DNA from: Eikenella sp963548155
Lineage (GTDB): Bacteria; Pseudomonadota; Gammaproteobacteria; Burkholderiales; Neisseriaceae
Length of the DNA: 10,608 nucleotides
Reading direction: 5' to 3'
NCBI GenBank assembly: GCA_963548155.1
Contig: CAUUTP010000069.1
Span: 1-10,608, forward strand
Of this stretch, positions 1 through 6,484 are shown piece by piece (positions within the stretch are counted from its first letter, which is position 1; the number at the start of each line of letters is the position of its first letter). Under the pieces are notes generated by a model. It was not told where the DNA came from. It made no database searches and saw only the letters and a program-made list of their open reading frames with translations. Made by a program: the position numbers and the translations under genes.

Positions 1-646
1 TTCGCCTCTTTATCCTGTTTGTTCAGCGGATGATGTTTGGATTTCTTTTTCGGGGTCTGTAATCCGGTTTTAGCCAATCCTTGATAACCCTTATCCGCAA
101 TGACTATTTTGTAGGGATAAAGCTCTGCAAGGTGCTTCTTGGCTAAACGCATGTCATGCTGGGCAGCCATCCCCGTCCGGATACTGATGATTTTTTCAGT
201 TTCTCTGCCGTATATGACCTGGATTTTAACCGTATGTCGCTTTTTCTTGCCGCTGTAATACTGCCGCTGTTTTTTTGGGACGTTCAATCGGGCTTTCGGT
301 AACGTCAATGATGACCGTTTGATCGCCCGGATTCTTGTGTTTTGGCAGGGAAAAGCGTTTGCAACGGATGAGGGCGTCCTCGGTTTTACGGATGGTGCGG
401 CAGACATTACTTTCAGAAAGACCGTAGATAGCGGCCAATTCGAGTTGGGTATGGTAATGGCGCAGATAACTTAGGGCAAGCAGCAGTTGGTCTGCCAAAC
501 CGAGCGTATGCGGCCTGCCCGACTTGACCTTCCGGCTTTCTGCTTCTGTGGTGACTTGCAGCATCTCATGAAAAAGGACGGGCGTTACACCTGTGAGCCG
601 TTTGAATTCCCTGTCGCTTTTTTTGGATGCGGTTTTCGTATTTCAT
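1..646 (-). pseudogene. IS5-family transposase, frameshifted and cut by the window edge
   Basis: DDE transposase of an IS5-family element; it would catalyse cut-and-paste movement of its own IS. The product is readable in three frames. Frame one, from ATG at 646-644, gives MKYENRIQK. Frame two gives SDREFKRLTGVTPVLFHEM and then a helix-turn-helix region (LELAAIYGLSESNVCRTIRK) and the first catalytic Asp in VIIDVTES. Frame three gives QRQYYSGKKKRHTVK and the second Asp in VIADKGYQG. The catalytic Glu would lie beyond position 1. Each switch coincides with an A7 tract on the coding strand (618-624 and 270-276) where six A would keep the frame. The longest uninterrupted piece is 226-564. As read, the gene cannot make a full transposase unless slippage compensates. 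Family assignment rests on motif recognition; the exact IS name is unknown. Confidence 0.85.
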
Positions 647-671
647 TTGGAAATTGTAAATCTTCAGGATA

Positions 672-687
672 CTTTCGCAAGAGGTCT
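672..687 (-). repeat. Candidate terminal inverted repeat of the IS5-family element
   Basis: Read on the minus strand this is AGACCTCTTGCGAAAG, similar to the GAGACC-TTTGCAA type ends of many IS5-family elements. It lies 26 bases upstream of the transposase ATG, as expected for the 5' end of such a compact IS. The other end is outside the window, so neither the repeat pairing nor the target-site duplication can be confirmed. Confidence 0.4.
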
Positions 688-711
688 ATTAAGTTCGGCC
701 AATCTGCATCA

Positions 712-739
712 AGGCTACCTGAAACTTTTCAGGTAGCCT
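712..739. repeat. Inverted pair of DNA uptake sequences (AG-eikDUS)
   Basis: AGGCTACCTGAA at 712-723 faces its exact reverse complement at 728-739. The two arms form a 13-bp stem with a 2-base centre. No T-run follows on either strand, so it is a weaker terminator candidate than the DUS pair after norB. It lies between the IS end and the ETF-QO gene. Confidence 0.85.
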
Positions 740-841
740 GATAAGCGGGGCAGGAATAGCGCCGAAGTGGTAAAATCCAGCCTTCGGTTTTTAGTATGGA
801 AACGGGCAAAAACGGCCCGTAATCAGGAAAGTTTGGCAGAT

Positions 842-2491
842 ATGACAGAACAAACAACACGCGAGAGTATGCAATGTGACGTGGTGATTGTGGGTGCGGG
901 CGTGGCCGGGCTGTCGGCGGCGATAAGGCTCAAGCAGCTCGCGGCCGAGTCGGGCGGCGACATCAGCGTGTGCGTGGTGGAAAAAGGCTCGGAAGTGGGT
1001 GCGCATATTTTGTCCGGCGCAGTGTTTAACCCCAAGGCGCTGAGCGAGCTACTGCCCGATTGGCGCGAGCGCGGTGCGCCGCTTAATCAGCCGGTGAAAG
1101 GTGAGCGGCTGCTTTTCCTCACCGGCCAATCCGTGCTGCCGCTGCCCTTGCCGCCCAGCTTCCACAATCAGGGCAACTACATCATCAGCTTGGGTGTGCT
1201 CTGCCGCTGGCTGGCCGAGCAGGCCGAAGGTTTGGGTGTGGAGATTTATCCCGGCTTTGCCGCCGCCGAAGTGTTGTATCGGGAAGATGGCAGCGTAAAA
1301 GGCATTGCCACCGGCGATATGGGCATCGGCAAAGACGGCCAGCCCACCGACAGCTACCAGCCCGGCATGGAGCTGTGGGGGCGGCAGACGGTGTTTGCCG
1401 AAGGCTGCCGCGGTTCGCTCTCCGAACAGCTGATTGCCAAATTCCAATTAGACCAACACAGCCAGCCGCAAACCTACGGCCTGGGTGTGAAGGAAATTTG
1501 GGAAGTGCGGCCCGAACAGTCGCAGCCCGGCAACGTGATGCACACTGTGGGCTGGCCGCTGGATGCCCGCACCTACGGTGGCTCTTTCCTCTACCATTTG
1601 GCTGATAATAAAGTGGCCGTCGGCTTCGTGGTGGGGCTGGACTATCAAAACCCCTATCTCTCGCCGTTTGAAGAGTTTCAACGGTTTAAAACCCATCCCG
1701 CCATCCGCCCCGTGTTTGAAGGCGGGCGGCGCATTGCCTATGGCGCACGCGCACTCACCGAGGGCGGCTTGCAGAGCCTGCCCAAGCTCACTTTCCCCGG
1801 CGGCGTGCTGGTGGGCGATGCGGCGGGTTTCCTCAATGTGCCCAGCATCAAAGGCGCGCATACCGCCATGAAATCGGCCATGCTGGCCGCCGAAGCCGTG
1901 TTTGGCGTGCTGCAAAGCAGTGTGGCGGAAGAGGTCGCCGAAGCCGTAGCCTATGCTGAAGCCTTCCGCCAATCCTGGTTGCACAACGAGCTCTATCGTG
2001 CCCGCAATATCCGCCCCGCCTTCAAATGGGGTTTCTGGCCGGCCATGGGGCTCAACGCGCTGGATGTGTATCTGTTCCGCGGCCGTGCGCCGTGGACTAT
2101 TAGCCACCACGGTAGCGACCGCGAGAGCCTGAAACCTGCCGCTGCGTGCCGCCCAATTGAATACCCCAAACCGGACGGCCAAGTGTCGTTCGACCGCACC
2201 AGCAGTGTGTATCTGGCCAACACCCACCACGAAGAAAACCAGCCGGCGCATTTGAAGCTTGCCAGCGAACAGGCCGCCATCGAGGTGGGTTACCGCCGCT
2301 TCGCCGCGCCCGAAACGCGCTACTGCCCCGCCGGCGTGTATGAAATCGTGCAGGAAAACGGCCAGCCGCATCTGCAAATCCACGCTGCCGACTGCATCCA
2401 CTGCAAAACCTGCGACATCAAAGACCCCGCCGCCAACATCACCTGGACCTGCCCCGAAGGCGGCGGCGGGCCGAACTACGGCGAGATGTAG
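842..2491 (+). CDS. Electron-transfer flavoprotein:ubiquinone oxidoreductase (ETF-QO)
   Basis: Passes electrons from reduced electron-transfer flavoprotein through FAD and a [4Fe-4S] cluster to ubiquinone at the inner membrane, linking acyl-CoA and amine dehydrogenases to respiration. The product is 549 aa, normal for the family. The N-terminus carries the FAD Rossmann motif (DVVIVGAGVAGLSAA, Gly18/20/23). A second FAD-contact segment has GDAAGFLNVPSIKG near residue 325. The C-terminal ferredoxin-like domain has Cys495, Cys518, Cys521 and Cys524 (CIHCKTC) as expected cluster ligands and ends in PEGGGGPNY. An in-frame GTG at 767 would add 25 residues. ATG 842 is preferred because AGGAAAG at 825-831 is correctly spaced and the FAD motif then begins about 12 residues in, as is usual. 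No etfAB genes are adjacent. The reading frame is intact. Confidence 0.95.
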   Translation: MTEQTTRESMQCDVVIVGAGVAGLSAAIRLKQLAAESGGDISVCVVEKGSEVGAHILSGAVFNPKALSELLPDWRERGAPLNQPVKGERLLFLTGQSVLPLPLPPSFHNQGNYIISLGVLCRWLAEQAEGLGVEIYPGFAAAEVLYREDGSVKGIATGDMGIGKDGQPTDSYQPGMELWGRQTVFAEGCRGSLSEQLIAKFQLDQHSQPQTYGLGVKEIWEVRPEQSQPGNVMHTVGWPLDARTYGGSFLYHLADNKVAVGFVVGLDYQNPYLSPFEEFQRFKTHPAIRPVFEGGRRIAYGARALTEGGLQSLPKLTFPGGVLVGDAAGFLNVPSIKGAHTAMKSAMLAAEAVFGVLQSSVAEEVAEAVAYAEAFRQSWLHNELYRARNIRPAFKWGFWPAMGLNALDVYLFRGRAPWTISHHGSDRESLKPAAACRPIEYPKPDGQVSFDRTSSVYLANTHHEENQPAHLKLASEQAAIEVGYRRFAAPETRYCPAGVYEIVQENGQPHLQIHAADCIHCKTCDIKDPAANITWTCPEGGGGPNYGEM

Positions 2492-2503
2492 CCCGCACCG
2501 GGT

Positions 2504-2555
2504 TTCAGGTGGCCTCTTTTTCAGGTAGCCTCGATGGCAACAGGCTACCTGAAAA
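2504..2555. repeat. DUS cluster and hairpin after ETF-QO
   Basis: A one-mismatch DUS (TTCAGGTGGCCT, 2504-2515) is followed by an exact inverted pair at 2520-2531 and 2542-2553. With flanking T/A bases the pair forms a stem of about 14 bp and a 10-base loop. It starts 27 bases after the ETF-QO stop and probably acts as its terminator, although only A-rich sequence, not a T-run, follows on the plus strand. Confidence 0.75.
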
Positions 2556-2607
2556 TGGTTGACCCCACTTTCCAGCCAGCCATTTGGCGGCATACGGGGT
2601 GCCGGAA

Positions 2608-2665
2608 AGGCTACCTGAAAAACCAACGGCAACACGTTTTAACCCGCATCCATTTCAGGTAGCCT
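2608..2665. repeat. Widely spaced inverted DUS pair before the SUKH-like gene
   Basis: Exact AGGCTACCTGAA at 2608-2619 and TTCAGGTAGCCT at 2654-2665, 34 bases apart. The second copy ends one base before the ATG of the downstream broken gene, so it occupies that gene's ribosome-binding region. Confidence 0.85.
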
Positions 2666-2666
2666 C

Positions 2667-3275
2667 ATGTAACTTCAACACACCCTCACCGAACTTACCG
2701 CCATTGCCGCGCAACACGACCCACACTTTCCGGCCAGCCTGCAGGCTGGTTTGAGCCGCGTGGATTTGCAGGCCAAACTCGATGCCGCCGGTTTCGTCCA
2801 TCTGCCGCCTCAGGAATGGTTTGCGCTCTACGGCTGGCACAACGGCAGTGTGCAGCCAGACACACAGCCCTTAGACACACCGCTGTTTAATTACCATTGC
2901 TTCCTTCCCGTGGAAGCGGCGCTGGCCGAGTGGGCATGGCGCATGGAAACCAACCGCCAAGAGCCGGATTTCCCCCTGTTTGAACCGCGGTTGCTGCCTG
3001 TATTCGAGTTTGAAGGCGAGTTTTATTGCATCGAATGCGGCGATATGGAGCAACCCCGTGCCCCGGTGTGGTTCGACTTCCACGGCGCCATCTTGTGCTA
3101 CGACAGCCTGCACGCGATGCTTGAAGCCAAGCTGGAATGACATCGGACGGCAGGCATCTATGTGCGGGATGCCGACGGCTGGGAAGACTGTGCCGACGAA
3201 GCGGCCTGCGCGGCGGTGCTGCTGAAACACAATCCCTGCCGCGCGAAGGAATTGCGCGATTGCGCACACCCGTGA
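2667..3275 (+). pseudogene. SUKH (SMI1/KNR4)-like protein gene with two in-frame stops
   Basis: One frame runs from ATG 2667 to TGA 3273-3275 (202 codons) but is interrupted by TAA at codon 2 (2670-2672) and TGA at codon 158 (3138-3140). Between and beyond the stops it reads like a SUKH protein: N-terminal helix region (FPASLQAGLSRVDLQAKL), LPPQEWFALYGWHNGS, FNYHCFLPVEAALAEWAW, then VWFDFHGAILCYDSLHAMLE. After the TGA it continues with GIYVRDADGWED and LLKHNP, matching the usual C-terminal end of the family. Bacterial SUKH proteins are often immunity proteins against polymorphic toxins; no toxin gene is visible here. A shorter product could start at TTG 2751 (129 aa) and stop at 3140, but it would lack both conserved ends and has a poor ribosome-binding site. 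Family call is by motif only. Confidence 0.6.
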
Positions 3276-3279
3276 GCCA

Positions 3280-3291
3280 AGGCTACCTGAA
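3280..3291 (+). repeat. Single DNA uptake sequence (AG-eikDUS)
   Basis: Exact AGGCTACCTGAA immediately after the SUKH-like gene. Its last base is the first base of the following terminator stem. Confidence 0.9.
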
Positions 3292-3320
3292 AAACCGTAT
3301 CCCAGAGAATACGGTTTTTT
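3291..3320 (+). terminator. Intrinsic terminator after the SUKH-like gene
   Basis: AAAACCGTAT (3291-3300) pairs with ATACGGTTTT (3309-3318) across an 8-base loop, and the T-run continues to 3320 and again after a single G. It separates the broken SUKH-like gene from norB. Confidence 0.8.
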
Positions 3321-3338
3321 GTTTTGCCGCCAGCCCTG

Positions 3339-3352
3339 TTGACGCAAATTAA
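3339..3352 (+). promoter_or_regulatory. Possible FNR/CRP-family box upstream of norB
   Basis: TTGAC-GCAA-ATTAA matches the FNR/Nnr-type consensus TTGAT-N4-ATCAA at 8 of 10 positions and lies about 140 bases before the norB start. NO and oxygen control of norB through such regulators and NsrR is known in related bacteria. No convincing promoter sits at the classic spacing (TAGATA at 3364 and TATAGT at 3389 are candidate -10 elements), so this is tentative. TTGACG here could equally be a -35 element. Confidence 0.3.
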
Positions 3353-3492
3353 TACTTTTTAGCTAGATATTTCATGACAAGAAATGGCTATAGTGAGCAT
3401 GGGAACCGGTGTCTCTGCATTGGGAGCGGCAACGCTTTACAGGCGGCGGCATCGGTTTGAAATCACCACAATAATTTTTAGAGGAATGAATA

Positions 3493-5746
3493 ATGGGACA
3501 ATAGAAGAAATTATGGTTGTCGCTAATTGTAGTTTTAACGATAACCTTTTCAATATTGGGCTATTTGGGCGTGGAGGTATACCGTCAGGCGCCTCCGTTC
3601 CCGGAAGCCTATGTATCGGCCGACGGCAAAACCGTGATCAGCAAAGACGACGTGCTGGCCGGCCAGTCTGCCTGGCAGAGCACCGGCGGTATGGAGCTGG
3701 GCTCGATTCTCGGCCACGGCGCTTACCAAGCCCCGACTGGACGGCCGATTGGCTGCACCGCGAATTGGTGGCTTGGTTGAACATCAGTGCGCAAGAGCAG
3801 CACGGCAAGATGTTCGACGAGCTCAATGCCGACCAACAGGCTGCGCTGAAAGCCGCGCTCACGGAAGAATACCGCAACGGCAGCCGCGTGGGCTCCGACG
3901 GCAAAGTGGTGTTGAGCGACACCCGCATCAAAGCCATCGAAGCGGTTGCCCCGTACTACATCACGCTGTACGGCAACGATCTGTCGATGGAGAAAACCCG
4001 CGAGCACTTCGCGATGAAAAACAACACGCTGCCGGATGAAACCCGCCGCCAGCGCCTGACCAATTTCTTCTTTTGGACATCTTGGGCCGCTGCCACCAAC
4101 CGCCCGAACCATGATGCCACCTACACCAACAACTGGCCGCACGAACCTTTGATCAACAACGTGCCGACCACGGAAAACGTGATGTGGTCTGTGGCCAGTA
4201 TCGTGTTCCTGCTGGCCGGTATCGGCCTCTTGGTGTGGGGCTGGTCTTTCTTGCACAAACACGAAAGCGAGTCGCAGTTGCCGGATACCGATCCGATCAG
4301 CAAAGTGCAGCTCACGCCTTCACAACGCGCGCTGGGCAAATATGTGTTCCTGACCGTGGCGCTGTTTATCGTGCAGATTCTGCTCGGCGGCTCACTGCGC
4401 ACTACACCGTGGAAGGCCAGCGTTTCTTCGGCATTCCGCTGTCTGACTGGTTCCCCTATGCGTTGGTGCGCACTTGGCACTTGCAATCCGCCATCTTCTG
4501 GATTGCTACCGGCTTCCTTACCGCCGGCCTGTTCCTGGCTCCGGTGGTAAACGGCGGCAAAGATCCGAAATTCCAGGCGCTCGGCGTGAACGCGCTGTTT
4601 GTGGCACTGTTTATCGTGGTGGGCGGCTCTTACGGCGGCAACTTCCTGGCCTTGAGCCACGCCATGCCTGCACACCTGAATTTCTGGTTCGGCCACCAAG
4701 GCTACGAATACTTGGATTTGGGCCGCTTCTGGCAGATTCTGCTGATGGTCGGCCTCTTGCTGTGGCTGTTCCTGATGCTGCGCTGCACCGTGTCTGCGTT
4801 TAAAGATAAAAATGCCGATAAAAACCTGCTGGCCATTTTCGTGGCCTCCATGGTGGGCGTGGGTGTGTTTTACGCACCCGGCTTGCTCTACGGCGAGCAC
4901 GACAGCCTCACCGTGATGGACTACTGGCGCTGGTGGGTGGTGCATCTGTGGGTGGAAGGCTTCTTTGAAGTGTTCGCCACCGTGGTACTGGCCTTTATTT
5001 TCTACAACTTGGGTTTGGTAAGCCGTAAATCGGCCACCGTGGCTTCATTAGTTGCCGCTTCGCTGTTTATGGTTGGCGGTGTGCCCGGCACGTTCCACCA
5101 CCTGTATTTCGCCGGTACCACCACGCCGATTATGGCTGTAGGCGCGTCTTTCTCCGCTTTGGAAGTGGTGCCACTGATTCTGCTGGGCAAGGAAGCGCAT
5201 GAGCACTGGTCCTACCAGCACGCCACCCCGTGGATGAAGCGCCTGCGCTGGCCGCTGATGTGCTTCGTGGCCGTGGCTTTCTGGAATATGATCGGCGCCG
5301 GCGTGTTCGGCTTCCTGATTAACCCGCCGATTTCCTTGTTCTACCTGCAAGGCCTGAATACCACCGCCGTGCACGCTCATGCCGCACTGTTTGGTGTATA
5401 CGGCTTCCTCGCCTTGGGTTTCGTGCTGCTGGTGGCACGCTATCTGAAACCGGATTATGGGTTTGAAGAAAAACTGATGAGCTACGGCTTCTGGATGCTG
5501 AACCTCGGCCTGGTGGGCATGATTGCCACCAGCCTGCTGCCCGCCGGTGTGATTCAAATTTATGCCGCCATTCACGACGGCTTGTGGATGGCTCGCAGCG
5601 AAGGCTTCATGCAGCAGGATTCGCTGGTGATGCTGCGCTGGATTCGTACCATCTCCGACTTGGTATTCATTGCCGGCGGCTGCTGTGTGGCCTGGCAGGC
5701 AACTAAAATCGTGTTCAGCAAAGGCACCGGCAAGAAAACTGCGTAA
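3493..5746 (+). pseudogene. norB: Quinol-dependent nitric oxide reductase (qNOR), disrupted
   Basis: Reduces NO to N2O with quinol electrons in the inner membrane. Restoring two lost bases gives 751 aa. ATG 3493 follows a GAGG ribosome-binding site and reads MGQ, then TAG (3502-3504) where neisserial NorB has Tyr, then KKLW. A base is lost at 3735/3736 (QAP | DWTADWLHREL) and another at about 4391 (QILLGG | LTAHYTVEG). The N-terminal membrane helix and extracytoplasmic region have no CxxCH haem motif, as in qNOR. All metal ligands are present by reconstructed numbering: His330 (RTWHLQ), His485 and Glu489 (HLWVEGFFE), His536/His537 (GTFHHLYF), His628 and His630 (HAHAALFGVYGF). The longest intact piece, from about 4391 to 5746, keeps the catalytic helices. 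As written, no full-length NorB is made. A start at TTG 3517 would bypass the TAG but not the frameshifts. Confidence 0.92.
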
Positions 5747-5772
5747 TGCCGCCGCTTGAGCCTTGATTGAAG

Positions 5773-5806
5773 AAAAGGCTACCTGAAATTTCAGGTAGCC
5801 TTTTTT
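5773..5806 (+). terminator. DUS-pair terminator of norB
   Basis: Exact DUS copies at 5776-5787 and 5790-5801 sit inside a perfect 32-base palindrome (5773-5804) followed by more T to 5806. It is 27 bases after the norB stop. Paired uptake sequences serving as rho-independent terminators are common in Neisseriaceae. The A-run on the other side means it may work in both directions. Confidence 0.9.
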
Positions 5807-5845
5807 GATGGCTTGGCAGTAAGCAGCGGATTGCTTGATTTGGTT

Positions 5846-6044
5846 TTCAGGTAGCCTGGATAGATTAGCTCGCTGTTGCTGGGCTGATTTTGTTATATGG
5901 AGCGGATGGTTGCTTGCTGGAGTGAGCGTCTACTTGCTTGGTATGGGATTGTCTGCCAAATGGGCTTTAAGGCTGGATAGCAGGCTACCTGAGAAAGCAG
6001 CCTTCGCAGTTTTCAGGTAGCCTGTTGTCTGGAGGCTACCTGAA
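5846..6044. repeat. DUS-rich gene-free spacer between norB and tRNA-Ser
   Basis: Exact copies at 5846-5857 (reverse), 6012-6023 (reverse) and 6033-6044 (forward), plus a one-mismatch copy ending GAG at 5982-5993. An open frame at 5835-6020 runs through three of these repeats and has no recognisable domain, so it is not called as a gene. Apart from the norB terminator at its left end and the tRNA terminator at its right, the stretch 5747-6106 shows nothing else I recognise. Confidence 0.8.
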
Positions 6045-6070
6045 AGCTTACGCATCAAACAGGCAAAAGC

Positions 6071-6101
6071 AAACTCCCCAATCTTGCGGATTGGGGAGTT
6101 T
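6071..6101 (-). terminator. Terminator of tRNA-Ser
   Basis: AAACTCCCCAATC (6071-6083) pairs perfectly with GATTGGGGAGTTT (6089-6101) around a 5-base loop. On the minus strand the stem follows the tRNA 3' end by 5 bases and ends in TTTGCTTTT. It may also stop plus-strand transcripts. Confidence 0.8.
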
Positions 6102-6106
6102 TAATC

Positions 6107-6200
6107 TGGCGGAGTAGGAGGGATTCGAACCCTCGATACAGGTTTTAGCCCATATGCACCCTTAGCAGGGGTGTGCCTTCAACCTCTCAGCCACTACTCC
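6107..6200 (-). tRNA. tRNA-Ser (anticodon GCU)
   Basis: Reads AGC/AGU serine codons. On the minus strand it begins GGAGTAGTGGCTGAGAGG, and the acceptor arm GGAGTAG pairs with CTACTCC. The anticodon loop is CTGCTAA with GCT at 6166-6164. The long variable arm typical of serine tRNAs follows, then the T arm with GGTTCGAATCC, discriminator G at 6110 and an encoded CCA at 6109-6107. Length is 94 bases including CCA. It is a single tRNA with its own promoter and terminator. Confidence 0.97.
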
Positions 6201-6216
6201 GTGTTCAGAACGGCGG

Positions 6217-6245
6217 ATAATATAGGAAGCGTGCCTAAAAGGCAA
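6217..6245 (-). promoter_or_regulatory. Promoter of tRNA-Ser
   Basis: On the minus strand, -35 TTGCCT (6245-6240), a 17-base spacer and -10 TATTAT (6222-6217) predict a start near 6210, about 10 bases before the tRNA 5' end. Confidence 0.65.
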
Positions 6246-6380
6246 GATATTTTGTGCCAAGAGCGGGTATTTTGGCTTGATGGGTTTGAAGTGTAAAGAC
6301 TTTTAGTTGGCAGGATGGCAGGCAGTTTGCAACGGATAAACGGCATAAATGCACCAACAACCTACCGCTTTCTCACTGTT

Positions 6381-6389
6381 TGCTATAAT
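6381..6389 (+). promoter_or_regulatory. Extended -10 promoter for clcA
   Basis: TGCTATAAT is a perfect -10 hexamer (6384-6389) with the TGn extension. The -35 region about 17 bases upstream is weak, as is common with extended -10 promoters. The predicted start near 6396 leaves a leader of about 90 bases before clcA. I see no riboswitch fold in that leader. Confidence 0.55.
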
Positions 6390-6484
6390 ATGCAAAGAAA
6401 TGTTTTGATAATTTAACAAGCTATTGCGCTTGGGAATAGGTTGTGCCAACAGGCAAATTCCTCAGGCGTAACGGATAGGTCAAT

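Noticed and set aside
802..820. A small hairpin (ACGGGC / GCCCGT) just before the ETF-QO ribosome-binding site, as a regulatory RNA
   Set aside because: Only 6 bp of stem and no further structure or T-run; no support beyond chance.
767..841. A 25-residue N-terminal extension of ETF-QO from GTG 767
   Set aside because: No good ribosome-binding site, the added residues do not look like family sequence, and ATG 842 is well placed.
1448..2635. A 395-codon open frame antisense to ETF-QO
   Set aside because: It lies opposite a clear, conserved ETF-QO gene in GC-rich DNA, runs past it through DUS repeats, and its translation has no recognisable domain.
3384..3735. A start for norB at ATG 3384 in the frame of its middle section
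   Set aside because: That frame gives non-NorB sequence until 3736; the true N-terminus (KKLW through YQAP) is in the 3493 frame.
5835..6020. A 61-codon hydrophobic small protein between norB and tRNA-Ser
   Set aside because: It is built across three DUS copies, has no clear ribosome-binding site, and resembles translated spacer.
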